From Stenotrophomonas ginsengisoli (lineage in GTDB: Bacteria > Pseudomonadota > Gammaproteobacteria > Xanthomonadales > Xanthomonadaceae): a stretch of 64,000 bases of DNA. Every line of letters starts with the position of its first letter. Positions within the stretch are counted from its first letter, which is position 1. The translations under genes and the position numbers were made by a program. Under the pieces are notes generated by a model. The model was not told the origin of the DNA, made no database searches, and saw nothing but the letters and a program-made list of their open reading frames with translations. The DNA is taken from positions 1 through 64,000 of the forward strand of contig NZ_LDJM01000007.1 in NCBI RefSeq assembly GCF_001431485.1, written 5' to 3'. This document shows positions 1 to 9,438 of this stretch, in pieces.

Positions 1-444
1 AACGGCGACCTGCAGGTGGCTTATACAGCCAAGCCTTATAAATCCAAGGTCCCTTACTACGACCAACACAACACAGAACCCGGAGACCCTCTAAATCCCC
101 GCTGGGCTACCGTGGATGAAAGTCGACCATTACATGACCGCTACCGTTACGATCCACGCAGGCAGTCCTATGTCAGCGATACCTGGCTCCTCCCCGGGCA
201 ACAATGGACCGGGATCGATTCCTTTGGCAATCCAACCGACAACCAAGTCACACAGCTTGCTGTTCGCCGGGTGTCCGATACCGAGTACGCCATGGACACG
301 CCAGGCCGCATCACCACGTTCAGCAAGCGTGCCGATTGTTGGTACCTGACGCACGACTGGACACTTGATCCATTCGAGGGCTGCCAGTGGCCTGAGCAGT
401 GCCGCAGCATGCGTGAGTACGAGGGCGGTGACGAAGACGACTGA
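1..444 (+). CDS. C-terminal part of an unrecognised protein (cut by window start)
   Basis: The frame is open from the first base and ends with TGA at 442-444, so at least 147 residues of the C-terminus are present; the GTG at 16 need not be the real start. The visible part is rich in Tyr, Asp, Pro and Trp, with three Cys near residues 110-130 (DCWYL, EGCQW, EQCRS) and a very acidic tail (EYEGGDEDD). No membrane segment is seen and I do not recognise a family. It precedes the broken peptidase gene by about 58 bp on the same strand and shares its lower G+C. A role as an accessory or cognate partner of that gene is possible but unproven. Confidence 0.6.
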   Translation, partial: NGDLQVAYTAKPYKSKVPYYDQHNTEPGDPLNPRWATVDESRPLHDRYRYDPRRQSYVSDTWLLPGQQWTGIDSFGNPTDNQVTQLAVRRVSDTEYAMDTPGRITTFSKRADCWYLTHDWTLDPFEGCQWPEQCRSMREYEGGDEDD

Positions 445-502
445 AGGGTCGCGATGCACGACGGGCTACAAACAAGCACATCAGGCCGTCAGAGGAACGA
501 TC

Positions 503-1785
503 ATGGACAGATCCATTACCAGCGCACCGTTGACATACCGCATCCAACAAATGGGCCCGCCGCGTTTGCGCGACGGCACTGTGTCCAGTGTCCACAGCCG
601 GGGCACCCAGCTCAATGAACCCGTGACTGGCTTCGATAGCTTGGTCCTGCATCATCCCGGCGACAACCGCGCCGTCCGCATGGTCGAAGGTGCGGTAGTT
701 GACGGCAAGCCAGGTCGTGCCTTCGCCCACATCGATGGCCGTCTGCAGGAAATCGAGTATGCGCGCAGGCACAGTGACGGTCGTATCAGGACCTATGATT
801 TGGAACCTGATCAGGTATTGATCAAGCGAGACTTCATTCTATCTAATCCAACTCTCGGCGCTAACAGCAAATTTGCTCGGGAGGTACATGTGCCTTCGCC
901 CGTCGAAGGCGTTATCGGTGCGCGACGCGACAGCGAGGGCTTGATCGATATTCTCGACCAAGCGGGCGGCAAGGTCATCGCGCGCTTCCGCCACATGTCC
1001 GACATCCAAGTACGTGTGGGCCAAACGGTGTCTTACGGCCAGACCCTGGGTACGCAAGACAAAGTAGCCACTCCTGCCGTCCACGCCATATGGAAATGGA
1101 CAGCCACTACTACCCGCAATTTCGCAACTATGTCGATGACCTGGCCAGCGGCCGCCTGCCCCTGCAGCCAGAGCATCGCCAAGGCGTGACAGCCCGTCCG
1201 GTGATCGGCGACGGAATCTTCCGGCTGGGCCAGTCCAGTGAGCAGATCAGGCAACTGCAGGCGGTGATGCACGGCGAGGGTTACCGCAATGCCGATGGCA
1301 GCCCACTGGACCGTGATGGCGTCTACCGCGTTGGCATGCAGGGTGCCCTGTTGGATTTCCAGTACGCACATGGCATTGCCCAGAGCGGTGATGTCGACCC
1401 GGCAACGCTCCGTTTTTTGCAACCAGCGCAAAGCCACGCCCAGGATTACCCTCACCACACCGAGCAAGGCCGGTGGCCTGCCATGCATGCCGGACCAAAC
1501 ACCCTGCCCGGACACCCTCATCACCCCGACCACAGCGGCGACCTGCCACTGGAACAACCGCCATCAGTGAACCAGCAATCCACGCAGGTCACGGGCAATG
1601 GCGATCCTTGGCTTGATCGACTGCTGAGCGCACTGGCAAGCAATGACCCGCAAGCGCTGTCACCGGTCTGCCAGGAAATCACCGGCTCAGCCGCCGCCCA
1701 GACATTGCTTGAACACGGGCGCGCCCTGCTGGCTGCAGAGCAAATCCAACAACACCAGCAACAGGCCCACAGACCCCATCTGTGA
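503..1785 (+). pseudogene. M23 peptidase + peptidoglycan-binding protein, frameshifted
   Basis: Two overlapping frames form one gene. The 5' part starts at ATG 503 after an AGAGGAA ribosome site and encodes about 195 residues ending in a LytM/M23-like beta domain (SPVEGVIGARRDSEG, RFRHMSDIQVRVGQTVSYG). At 1087/1088 one C is missing from what should read GCC-CAT-ATG. Restoring it gives VHAHMEMD, an HxH metal-ligand motif, and continues into the frame that ends at 1785. The second frame has a peptidoglycan-binding-like domain (LGQSSEQIRQLQAVMHGEGY to DPATLRFL) and a Gln-rich C-terminus. As written the product stops at 1189 without the second His. Similar architectures occur in xanthomonad secreted effectors, but I do not see the XVIPCD secretion motifs. 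A sequencing error is possible. Confidence 0.65.
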
Positions 1786-1816
1786 GGTGCAAGCAAGCCA
1801 GGCCAAGGAGGCTGTC

Positions 1817-2353
1817 ATGTCCAGCAATCCCAATACCCAGGATCTTCTACAGGCACTGGCCCTGATGCTGGCGCGCATGGAGCAGCGCGAAAACCAGTTG
1901 CATGCTTCGCTGCAAAACAAGGCGCAAGCGGCGCACAACGAGCTGCAACAACTGCAACATCGCCTGGCCAACAGTGTCGGCAATACACAGAGTGCGATCA
2001 GCCAGCAGGCAGCTGCGGTGATGGCGCCAGTTGGCATTGAATGCAAGCAGGCCGTTGCCGATGTCACCACCCAACTGCGCCAGGCCAGCCGGATCGTCTG
2101 GGGCTGGTACCTCGCCTTGGCCGGATTTGCCCTGATTCTGGTAATCCTAGGCGGCGGCGTACTGGGTTACTACCAGCGCGAGCTGGCTGCCGCGCGCGAC
2201 GCCCTGGCCCGGCACGACAATGCCCTGCCGGTGCTGCAGGCTTTCCAGGCTTCCGATGCCAGCCTGTGCGATGGCCATCTGTGCATCAATGCCGATGCGA
2301 CCGCTCCGCGCTACGGCCAGAACAAGCAGTACATCCGCGCCAAAGCACGTTGA
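1817..2353 (+). CDS. Coiled-coil, single-pass membrane protein of unknown function
   Basis: 178 residues. The ATG at 1817 is preceded by AAGGAG (1805-1810), which decides the start over longer in-frame options. Residues about 10-95 are Gln/Ala/Leu-rich and predicted coiled coil. Residues about 97-118 (WGWYLALAGFALILVILGGG) are one hydrophobic span, followed by a short basic/acidic stretch and a C-terminal domain with two Cys (SLCDGHLCINAD). The gene lies 31 bp downstream of the broken peptidase frame and probably shares its transcript. Coiled-coil/TM proteins of this size are common next to mobilisation or secretion genes, but nothing here proves that role. Confidence 0.75.
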   Translation: MSSNPNTQDLLQALALMLARMEQRENQLHASLQNKAQAAHNELQQLQHRLANSVGNTQSAISQQAAAVMAPVGIECKQAVADVTTQLRQASRIVWGWYLALAGFALILVILGGGVLGYYQRELAAARDALARHDNALPVLQAFQASDASLCDGHLCINADATAPRYGQNKQYIRAKAR

Positions 2354-2440
2354 TCTGCCCCGATACAGTTCCTGCGCCGAGCGGCGATCAGACGGATGGA
2401 TGGCCGAACCGCCTGACCCGCATGCACTACTGGCGCCGAA

Positions 2441-2469
2441 ACAAAAACGGCGGCCTTGCGGCCGCCGTT
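2441..2469 (-). terminator. Rho-independent terminator after argH
   Basis: A 9-bp perfect stem (ACGGCGGCC/GGCCGCCGT, 4-nt loop) at 2447-2468 is followed, reading on the minus strand, by TTTTTGT. It lies 10 bp past the argH stop and closes the arginine operon. It also separates the operon from the convergent accessory genes. Confidence 0.85.
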
Positions 2470-2477
2470 GCGTTGGA

Positions 2478-3773
2478 TCAGACCAGTGCGTCCCAGCGGG
2501 CGCGCAGGGTATCCAGGCGCAGGTCGGCGGCGGCACCGGGCGAGACACGGGCAGCCAGGCTGCCCTCCGGGGTACGCCCCTGTCCGGCACTGTCCTTGGC
2601 AATGGCCGCAGCCTGGTAGGCCTCGCGGAACGGCACACCGGCCACGGCCGCTTCCACTGCCACGTCGGTGGCATACATGCCCGAATCGATGGCGGCGCGG
2701 ATGGCGGCATCGTTCCAGTCCAGGTTTTCCAGCAGCGCCGGCAGCAGTTCCAGTGCCATCAGGCCACGGGCAAAGCCGTGCACGATGGCGCCCTTGGAGT
2801 TCTGCAGGTCACGCTGGTAACCGGACGGCAAAGAGAGCAGCTGCTCGATCTCGGTACGCGCGGCGGCAATGGAGGCGTGGCAGGCACGCATCAGCTCGAC
2901 CACGTCGGGGTTGCGCTTGTTGGGCATGATCGAGGAGCCGGTGGTGTACTGCGCCGGCAACTGGACGAAGGCGAACTCGCCGGTGGTGAACAGCGACAGG
3001 TCCCAGGCAATACGACGCAGGTCCAGGGTGGCGCCACCCAGGGCTTCCAGCGCGGCCAGCTCGAACTTGCCACGCGAGAGCTGGGCGTAGATCGGGCTGA
3101 TCTGCATGCGCGCAAAACCCAGCGCAGCGGTGGTGTGGTCGCGGTCCAGCGGCAGGTTCACGCCGTAACCGGCAGCGGTACCCAGCGGGTTGCAGTCCAC
3201 CAGCTTGGCGGTATCGGTCGCGCGCACGGCGTTGTCGATGAAGGCCTCGGCCCAACCGGCCCACCACATGCCGGCCGAGGACACCACGGCGCGCTGGATA
3301 TGGGTGTAGCCCGGCAGCGGCTGGTCCTTTTCCGCTTCGGCGCGGTCCAGCGCGACCTTGGCAATGGACTTGGACAGCTCGGCCACCCGGGCCAGCTGGT
3401 CCTTGAGCCACAGACGGGTGGCGACCAGGATCTGGTCATTGCGGCTGCGGCCGGTGTGGATACGGCGGCCGGCATCGCCCAGGCGTTCGGTCAGGCGCGC
3501 CTCGATGGCCGAATGGCAATCCTCGTACTGCTCGTCCAGCACGAAGGCGCCAGAGCGGAAATCCTCGGCCAACAGCGCCAGCTCACGCTCGATGCCGTCC
3601 AGCTCTTCGCTGCTGAGGATGCCGATGTGCTGCAGGCCTTGCGCGTGCGCAGCCGAGGCGCGGCAGTCGTACAGGAAGAACTGACGGTCCAGGATGACGT
3701 CATCACCGGCCAGGAAGGTCTGGATCTTGGCATCCACGGCGACGCCGGGTTTTTGCCACAACAGGTTTGCCAT
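2478..3773 (-). CDS. argH: Argininosuccinate lyase
   Basis: 431 residues. Splits argininosuccinate into arginine and fumarate, the last step of arginine synthesis, in the cytosol. The aspartase/fumarase superfamily signature [12 protein letters not shown] is at 279-290 (catalytic Ser in the flexible loop), with HTGRSRNDQ at 106-114 and the catalytic-His region GYTHIQ at 155-160. The start is set at the ATG giving [10 protein letters not shown], because the longer frame upstream is only REP-containing spacer. It is the last gene of the operon, about 290 bp after argC, followed by a strong terminator. The operon order seen in Xanthomonas, where proB and proA are expected next, is not continued here. 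Confidence 0.95.
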   Translation of the reverse strand: MANLLWQKPGVAVDAKIQTFLAGDDVILDRQFFLYDCRASAAHAQGLQHIGILSSEELDGIERELALLAEDFRSGAFVLDEQYEDCHSAIEARLTERLGDAGRRIHTGRSRNDQILVATRLWLKDQLARVAELSKSIAKVALDRAEAEKDQPLPGYTHIQRAVVSSAGMWWAGWAEAFIDNAVRATDTAKLVDCNPLGTAAGYGVNLPLDRDHTTAALGFARMQISPIYAQLSRGKFELAALEALGGATLDLRRIAWDLSLFTTGEFAFVQLPAQYTTGSSIMPNKRNPDVVELMRACHASIAAARTEIEQLLSLPSGYQRDLQNSKGAIVHGFARGLMALELLPALLENLDWNDAAIRAAIDSGMYATDVAVEAAVAGVPFREAYQAAAIAKDSAGQGRTPEGSLAARVSPGAAADLRLDTLRARWDALV

Positions 3774-3843
3774 GAGAAATCCTCGAAATGGGGGCTGGCC
3801 ATTGGCCTTGTAACAAAGTCTGCGCGAGTACCGGTGCGACAAG

Positions 3844-3867
3844 CGTCGCGACCTGGGTCGCTCCCAC
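3844..3867 (-). repeat. GTAG/SMAG-type REP element, copy 1
   Basis: On the minus strand the element reads GTGGGAGCGACCCAGGTCGC followed by GACG, an imperfect palindrome (GCGACC/GGTCGC). It matches copy 2 at 22 of 24 positions and lies in the argC-argH spacer. This style of GTAG-headed palindrome is characteristic of Stenotrophomonas intergenic regions. Confidence 0.7.
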
Positions 3868-3938
3868 AGTTGCCGACACTGCAATCGGCGGTAGATCAGG
3901 TATTGCTGGAATTGCCGGAGCGCTCTTGGAGCAAAAAG

Positions 3939-3962
3939 CATCGCGACCTGGGTCGCTCCTAC
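3939..3962 (-). repeat. GTAG/SMAG-type REP element, copy 2
   Basis: Same palindrome as copy 1, here with the canonical GTAG head (GTAGGAGCGACCCAGGTCGC, then GATG on the minus strand). The flanking CAGCTGCCG resembles the CAGTTGCCG beside copy 1, so the repeat unit probably extends beyond the 24-bp core. Confidence 0.75.
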
Positions 3963-3998
3963 AGCTGCCGATGGCAGTACAACGGTGTCGGTCGACCT

Positions 3999-4022
3999 GT
4001 GGGAGCGCACCCGGGCGCGACA
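3999..4022 (+). repeat. REP-like element, copy 3, inverted and diverged
   Basis: Reads GTGGGAGCGCACCCGGGCGC then GACA on the plus strand, so it is oriented opposite to copies 1 and 2. Pairs of oppositely oriented REPs can form a large hairpin between cistrons. The core has diverged but keeps head, GAGCG and palindrome. Confidence 0.55.
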
Positions 4023-4064
4023 GGCTGCACCACGCGTGTGCTCCCGGCAGGATAGGCCAACGCC

Positions 4065-5018
4065 TTACGGGGTGATTGCGGTCAGCTCGTCCAGGCCCAG
4101 GGCCAGGTTGAGATTCTGCAATGCCTGCGCCGCCGCGCCCTTGAGCAGGTTGTCGATGGTGGCCACCACCACCACGCGCTTGCCGCCCGGGGCAAGAGTG
4201 ATGCCACCGATCTGCACACCATTGCGGCCGGCAATGCAGCTGACCCAAGGCGCCTGTTCGACCAGTTCGATCAACGGCTCGCCGGCATAACGGGCGCGGT
4301 AGCGCTCGCTGACCTGCTCCACGCTCATCGGCTGGCTCAGCCACAGGTTCACGGTCATGGTGATGCCACGGAAATGCGGCGCCACATGCGGCATGAACTC
4401 GACCGGGAAGCCGAGCTGGCCGGTGACCTCACGCTCGTGCACGTGGTTGGTCAGCGCGTACGGCATCAGGTTGTCGGCCAGCAGCTCCGGGTTGTTCTTG
4501 TCGCTGGGCGTGGTGCCGGCACCGGACCAGCCGGAGACACCGAAGCATTGCGGCGGCCCGGCCAGCACATCCAGCAACGGGCTGATCGCCAGCTGCATCG
4601 CGGTGGCGTAGCAGCCCGGGTTGGAAATGCGGGTCTTGCCGGCGGCACGGGCGCGGGTCAGCTCGGGCAGGCCGTAGTACCAGCTGGGATCGAAACGGTA
4701 ATCGGCCGACAGGTCGACAATCACCGTCTGCGGGCGTGCCGCATCAATGGCGGCCACGAACGGCGCAGCCAGGCCATTGGGCAGGGCCAGCACCACCGCA
4801 TCCACGCCCTTGGCGGCCACGGCCTCGGCACTGAGATTTTCGTAGCACAGTTCACCGGCATAGGCAGCGTTGTGCGCGGCCACACGCTGGCCGGCCAGCT
4901 CGCGGCTGGACACGAACGCCAGCTCGATGGCCGGATGGGCGGCCACCAGGCGGATCAACTCCGCGCCGGTGTAGCCACGGGCACCGACGATGCCCAGGGT
5001 GTATTTCTTGTCAGTCAT
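4065..5018 (-). CDS. argC: N-acetyl-gamma-glutamyl-phosphate reductase
   Basis: 317 residues. Reduces N-acetylglutamyl phosphate to the semialdehyde with NADPH, the third step of the pathway. An N-terminal Rossmann motif ([12 protein letters not shown], 9-20) and the catalytic-Cys motif SNPGCYAT (Cys136) are present, with His-containing HVHEREV and HFRGI further on. The start is the ATG at 5016-5018, which overlaps the stop of the upstream GNAT gene (ATGA), showing translational coupling. It is followed by the REP-bearing spacer before argH. Confidence 0.95.
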   Translation of the reverse strand: MTDKKYTLGIVGARGYTGAELIRLVAAHPAIELAFVSSRELAGQRVAAHNAAYAGELCYENLSAEAVAAKGVDAVVLALPNGLAAPFVAAIDAARPQTVIVDLSADYRFDPSWYYGLPELTRARAAGKTRISNPGCYATAMQLAISPLLDVLAGPPQCFGVSGWSGAGTTPSDKNNPELLADNLMPYALTNHVHEREVTGQLGFPVEFMPHVAPHFRGITMTVNLWLSQPMSVEQVSERYRARYAGEPLIELVEQAPWVSCIAGRNGVQIGGITLAPGGKRVVVVATIDNLLKGAAAQALQNLNLALGLDELTAITP

Positions 5019-5614
5019 GCGTGCGAGTCCAGACGCTGCTGCAGGGCGCGCTTCACGTCCTGCCATTGGGTATCGATGATGGAAAAGGCCACGGTGTCGC
5101 GCGGGCTGCCGTCAGGGTGACGGGCATGGTTGCGCAGCACGCCCTCTTCGGTGGCACCCAGGCGTGCGATTGCGGCACGCGAGGCATGGTTCAGGATGCT
5201 GGTATGGAAGCCCACGCTGATGCAGCCAAGACGCTCGAAGGCATGGCGCAGCAACAGCAGCTTGGCCTGGGTATTGACGCCGGTGCGCTGCGCGCCCGGG
5301 GCATACCAGGTGTAGCCGATGTACAGCCTCGGCACCTGCGGCTGCAGGTCGTAATAACGGGTGGAGCCCACCACCTGGCCCTCGGCATCGATCACCACGA
5401 ACGGCAACGCCTTGCCTGCAGCCTGGGCCTGCAAGGCCTCCTGCACATAGGCGGCCATGCCCTTGGCATCGGGCACATGGGCATAGCCCAGGCGGCAGAT
5501 CGCGCCATCACCGATGGCCCCGCGCAGGCCGTCGATATGGCCCATCTGCAGGGGCTCGAGGCGGACATGGTTGCCAGCCAGGGTGGGCACACGGTCCCAG
5601 TCTGCGTGGTTCAC
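5015..5614 (-). CDS. GNAT family N-acetyltransferase inside the arginine operon
   Basis: 199 residues, starting at GTG (5612-5614): the ATGs just upstream run into a stop in their own frame, so GTG is the only credible start. The fold resembles RimJ/RimL-type GNAT proteins ([60 protein letters not shown]). It sits 4 bp after argB and overlaps argC, so it is co-expressed with both. The pathway's acetylglutamate synthase activity is already provided by the ArgB fusion, so the substrate of this protein is unknown. It may acetylate another small molecule or a protein N-terminus. Confidence 0.85.
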   Translation of the reverse strand: MNHADWDRVPTLAGNHVRLEPLQMGHIDGLRGAIGDGAICRLGYAHVPDAKGMAAYVQEALQAQAAGKALPFVVIDAEGQVVGSTRYYDLQPQVPRLYIGYTWYAPGAQRTGVNTQAKLLLLRHAFERLGCISVGFHTSILNHASRAAIARLGATEEGVLRNHARHPDGSPRDTVAFSIIDTQWQDVKRALQQRLDSHA

Positions 5615-5618
5615 CGCA

Positions 5619-6947
5619 TCATCCCTGCAGGCTCGGCTTGCGCGCGGCGCAGTGGTCCACATAGCCGCGCAGGGCATCAAAATCCGGCGCACCGAACCAG
5701 AACACCTTCCAGTGGTCCAGCTTGTAGCAGCCATCGGACTGGGCGTAATAGAAATGGTTGACCGGGTTGCCGTTGCGCGAGCGCCAGAACATCTGCGGCG
5801 TCTGTTCGGCCATGACATTCCACACCGCACGCCCCAGGCCCTCGCCCTGCGCTTCATCGAGCACGGCGAACTTGTCCAGGTACACGCCCTCGGCCTCGTC
5901 GGTGAGGATCATCGCCGCGCGGTAGTTCTCGCTGACGTAGCAACGCAGCAGCTTGGTCTTGTCGAAGTAGTCCGGCACCAGCTCGCGGCCGAAGCTGGAC
6001 TCGATCAGCGTCTTCATCCGCACCAGGTCCAGCTCGTCCCACGAGGTGGCGGTAAGCACACGCTCGCCACGACGCACCAGGGTGCCCGAGCCCTTGTGGG
6101 TGAACAGCTCCTTGGCCAGGTCGGCCGGACGGGTGATGGACACTGACGATTCCATCGGCAGTTTGTCCAGCAGGTCCTTGATCTGCTCGATCTTGACCCG
6201 CATGCCACCGTGGATCCACGGCTGGGCCATCAGCTGCTCGTACTCGGTGGACAGGTTGATCGAGTCGATCAGCTTGCCCTGCTCGTCGAGCAGGCCGCCG
6301 GTACCGGTGAGGAAGATGATCTTGTACGGCTGCAGTTCGCAGACCAGCTCATTGGCGGCAAAGTCGGCGTTGACGTTGAGGATCTGCCCACCAGCGGTCT
6401 CCCCCAGGGAGGCGATCACCGGGATCGAACCGGCACGCAAGGATGCCTCGATCGGGGCCAGGTTGACCTTCTTCACCTCGCCAACCAGGCCGTAGGTGTC
6501 GCGGTCCATGTAATCGGCCTCGAACACACCACCGGTCACCGACGTTGCGCGCGCACCGTTGTGCTGCAGCGCCTCGACCAGCTTCAGGTTGGCCTGCTGG
6601 AACACCCGGCGCACGATCGCCAGGGCTTCCGGTGTGGTCACGCGCAGGCCGTTGACGGTGTGCTTTTCGATGCCGGCGGCCGCCAGCTCGGCATCCAGCT
6701 GCGGGCCGGCGCCATGCAGCACGATCGGGGTCAGGCCGACCTCCTGCAGGAAGGACAGCGAGGAAGTCAGCGCTTCCAGGTCATCACGCAATACCGCGCC
6801 ACCCACCTTGACCACGGCAAAGCGCTTGGCGTCCAGCTGGGAGAAACGCTTGAGGTACTGGCTGATTTCCTTGGCGCTGGCCATGGAGGACAGCAGACGC
6901 ACGATGGTCTGACGGGTCTGGCGGTGGGCTTGCTGGGAAGGAGACAT
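5619..6947 (-). CDS. argB: Bifunctional N-acetylglutamate synthase/kinase
   Basis: 442 residues, much longer than a plain ArgB (about 300). Residues about 50-290 form the amino-acid kinase domain ([33 protein letters not shown]). Residues about 300-442 form a GNAT domain ([49 protein letters not shown]). This is the NAGS-K fusion described from Xanthomonas, which makes N-acetylglutamate and then phosphorylates it, and is usually the arginine-inhibited step. The start [10 protein letters not shown] follows the GGGAAGGAG-like site near 6950. It lies 73 bp after argE'. Confidence 0.93.
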   Translation of the reverse strand: MSPSQQAHRQTRQTIVRLLSSMASAKEISQYLKRFSQLDAKRFAVVKVGGAVLRDDLEALTSSLSFLQEVGLTPIVLHGAGPQLDAELAAAGIEKHTVNGLRVTTPEALAIVRRVFQQANLKLVEALQHNGARATSVTGGVFEADYMDRDTYGLVGEVKKVNLAPIEASLRAGSIPVIASLGETAGGQILNVNADFAANELVCELQPYKIIFLTGTGGLLDEQGKLIDSINLSTEYEQLMAQPWIHGGMRVKIEQIKDLLDKLPMESSVSITRPADLAKELFTHKGSGTLVRRGERVLTATSWDELDLVRMKTLIESSFGRELVPDYFDKTKLLRCYVSENYRAAMILTDEAEGVYLDKFAVLDEAQGEGLGRAVWNVMAEQTPQMFWRSRNGNPVNHFYYAQSDGCYKLDHWKVFWFGAPDFDALRGYVDHCAARKPSLQG

Positions 6948-6959
6948 TGCGGTTTCTTC

Positions 6960-6978
6960 AAAAACGGCCTGCGGCCGT
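6960..6978 (-). terminator. Short hairpin with T5 between argE' and argB
   Basis: A stem ACGGCC/GGCCGT with a 3-nt loop is followed on the minus strand by TTTTTG, directly ahead of argB. It resembles a weak intrinsic terminator inside the operon and could lower expression of argB and later genes. It is short, so read-through is expected. Confidence 0.4.
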
Positions 6979-7020
6979 AAACAAAGGGCACCGGCCCGCA
7001 GGCCGGCACGGCGGGCGCGA

Positions 7021-8118
7021 TCAGGCGCCTTGTTCGATGATGCGCAACACCGATTCGGCGTAGCGCTCCAGTTGTTCGTAGGTGACGAATTCGTCGGCGG
7101 TGTGCGCCTGGGCGATGTCACCCGGGCCGTACACCATGGTGGTGTAGCCAGCGGCCGAGAACAGCGAGGCCTCGGTCCAGAAATCCACCGCATTGCCGAT
7201 CGGCAGGTTCAGCGCATCGGCGATGTCGCGGGCGGCCAGGCGGCGCTCCTCGGCACGGGCAATGTCACCGGACGGCAGGCTCGGGCCGCGGAAGGTTTCT
7301 TCAAAATGGGCGGCAGCCGGCTCGGCGAAACCGGCAAAGGTGGCCAGCAGCGCATCGATGTCCATCGACGGCAGCGGGCGGAAACCGAAGCGCAGTTCGG
7401 CGGCCGGGGCAATCATGTTGGCCTTGATGCCACCTTCGACCCGGCCGATGTTGAAACGCAGGCCGGTCAGGCCACCAAAGCGCTCATGGGCCAGGGCATC
7501 GACGTGGTCCAGCGCCTTGCCACCCCAGCGCATGGCCTGGTGCAGCGCGCTGGCCGACGGGTCCTGCTTGCCCGAGGCATGCCCGGCGCGGCCGGCAAAC
7601 TTCATCAGCACCGAGGAAATGCCACGATGGGCCAGCACCGCCTCGCTCATGGTCGGCTCGGCCACCAGCACCGCTTCATACGGGACGTTGCGGGACAGGA
7701 AGGCGGCAATGCAGCGCGGATCGTTGGCTTCCTCGTCAGAGGAAAACAGGAAGGCCGCATCGCCCTTGCTGACCTGGGCAGCGGCCACCAGCGCGGCTGC
7801 CGCGCCCTTGATGTCGCACACGCCCAGGCCGACCACACGGTCCTCCAGGCGGCGCATCTGGTGCGGATCGGCCGACCAGTGCGGCGAATCCGGCACCGTG
7901 TCCAGGTGCACGTTGAACAGGTACTTCGGCGTGCCACGCACGGCGTAGAAACTCACCGCACCGGCGCCGTGATCGACAACCTCGACAGTGAAGTCCGGCA
8001 GCTGCTCACGCAGGTAATCAAAGATGCCACCGGTGGTGATGGCGCGCGGCGGGTTGCGGGTGTCATGGGACACCAGCGCCTGCAGGTGATCCAGCGTGGA
8101 GGCAAGCAACGGATTCAT
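7021..8118 (-). CDS. argE': N-acetyl-L-citrulline deacetylase (M20 family)
   Basis: 365 residues. In the xanthomonad route it removes the acetyl group from N-acetylcitrulline to give citrulline, replacing classical ArgE on acetylornithine. M20 dinuclear-metal features are visible: [12 protein letters not shown] (His71, Asp73), VCDIKG (Asp102) and SSDEEANDP (Glu129/Glu130). The start is the ATG giving [10 protein letters not shown]. Its place directly between argG and argB in an operon that also holds the acetylornithine transcarbamylase supports the citrulline-type substrate over acetylornithine. Sequence alone does not prove it. Confidence 0.9.
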   Translation of the reverse strand: MNPLLASTLDHLQALVSHDTRNPPRAITTGGIFDYLREQLPDFTVEVVDHGAGAVSFYAVRGTPKYLFNVHLDTVPDSPHWSADPHQMRRLEDRVVGLGVCDIKGAAAALVAAAQVSKGDAAFLFSSDEEANDPRCIAAFLSRNVPYEAVLVAEPTMSEAVLAHRGISSVLMKFAGRAGHASGKQDPSASALHQAMRWGGKALDHVDALAHERFGGLTGLRFNIGRVEGGIKANMIAPAAELRFGFRPLPSMDIDALLATFAGFAEPAAAHFEETFRGPSLPSGDIARAEERRLAARDIADALNLPIGNAVDFWTEASLFSAAGYTTMVYGPGDIAQAHTADEFVTYEQLERYAESVLRIIEQGA

Positions 8119-8219
8119 GTCAAAGCACTTGAATGAGGGGATACCGGCAGGCCGGCAAGGCCGGCCCTTGTGGCAGCGGCCCCGGAACACTCCGGAGCCG
8201 CCGGTGACACCACTGCGGC

Positions 8220-9413
8220 TTAGCGGTTGACCTGTGCGTACAGGGTCGAGCTCATGCCGAACAGCTTGATGAAGCCTTCGGCTTCTTCCACACCCCAGTC
8301 AGCCGACTGGGCGTAGGTGGCGCCCTTGGCATTGAGGATGTGCGGCGACTTCACTGCCACGGCATCGACGCGGCCACCACGGGTTTCCAGGGTGACTTCG
8401 CCGTTGACCATGGTCTGCGAGGACGTCAGGAAGGCTTCGATGTCGGCCTTGAGCGGGTCGTGGTAGAAGCCTTCGTACACCAGCTCCACCCACTTGCGTG
8501 CCACTTCCGGCTTGAAGCGGTTCTGCTGCTTGGTCAGCACCGCATCTTCCAGTGCACGGTGGGCGGTCAGCAGCGAGACCAGGCCCGGAGCTTCGAACAC
8601 GATGCGGCCCTTCAGGCCGATCACGGTGTCGCCGGTGTACACGCCACGGCCCACGCCGTAGGGGGCAAACATCTTGTTGAGCTTGGCCAGGATCTGCTCA
8701 CCCGGCAGTTCCTTGCCGTCCAGGGCAACGGCTTCGCCGTTGACGAACTTCAGGGTCACGGTCAGCGGCTCCACCGGCCAGGCGCTGCGCGGGGCGCACC
8801 AACCGCGGGCACCCTCGCCCGGAGCTTCCCAACGGTCGATCTCGCCGCCGGACATGGTCAGGCCCAGCAGGTTCTCGTTGATGGTGTAGGCCTGCTGCTT
8901 GGCGCGCACGCCAAAGCCGCGCTCTTCCAGGTACTTCTGCTCGTAGGCGCGGGTCTGGGTGTGTTCCTTCTGGATCTCACGGATCGGCGCAACGATCTCG
9001 TAATCGCCCAAGGCCTTGACCGCCAGGTCGAAACGGACCTGGTCATTGCCCATGCCGGTGCAGCCGTGGGCGATGGCCTTGGTGCCCAGCTCGGCGCAGC
9101 GCTTCAGGGCAGCGTCCACGATCAGGTAGCGATCGGAGACCAGCAGCGGGTACTGGCCTTGGTAGGCCTCACCGGCCATCACGAACGGCTTGACGAAGCC
9201 GGCCCAGATAGCCGGGCCGCCATCAACGGTGACGTGGCTGGCAACGCCCAGCTCGGCGGCACGCTTTTCGATGAAGTCACGCTCTTCGGCATCCACGCCG
9301 CCGGTGTCGGCGAACACGGTGTGCACGTTCCAGCCGCGCTCCTGCAGGTACGGCACGCAGAAGGAGGTATCCAGTCCACCCGAGAAGGCCAGGACGATGT
9401 CTTTGTTGCTCAT
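8220..9413 (-). CDS. argG: Argininosuccinate synthase
   Basis: 397 residues. Joins citrulline and aspartate with ATP to give argininosuccinate. The PP-loop ATP motif AFSGGLDTS is at the N-terminus (about 8-16), followed by family motifs [13 protein letters not shown] and TPYGVGRG-like [12 protein letters not shown]. Start is the ATG at 9411-9413. It is second in the operon, 25 bp after argF' and about 100 bp before argE'. Confidence 0.95.
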   Translation of the reverse strand: MSNKDIVLAFSGGLDTSFCVPYLQERGWNVHTVFADTGGVDAEERDFIEKRAAELGVASHVTVDGGPAIWAGFVKPFVMAGEAYQGQYPLLVSDRYLIVDAALKRCAELGTKAIAHGCTGMGNDQVRFDLAVKALGDYEIVAPIREIQKEHTQTRAYEQKYLEERGFGVRAKQQAYTINENLLGLTMSGGEIDRWEAPGEGARGWCAPRSAWPVEPLTVTLKFVNGEAVALDGKELPGEQILAKLNKMFAPYGVGRGVYTGDTVIGLKGRIVFEAPGLVSLLTAHRALEDAVLTKQQNRFKPEVARKWVELVYEGFYHDPLKADIEAFLTSSQTMVNGEVTLETRGGRVDAVAVKSPHILNAKGATYAQSADWGVEEAEGFIKLFGMSSTLYAQVNR

Positions 9414-9438
9414 GGGGGCAGTTCCGTTGGTTGAACGA

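Noticed and set aside
1090..1785. XVIPCD secretion domain in the broken effector-like gene
   Set aside because: The Gln-rich tail is suggestive, but the conserved GLxRIDHV and FVVQG-like motifs were not found.
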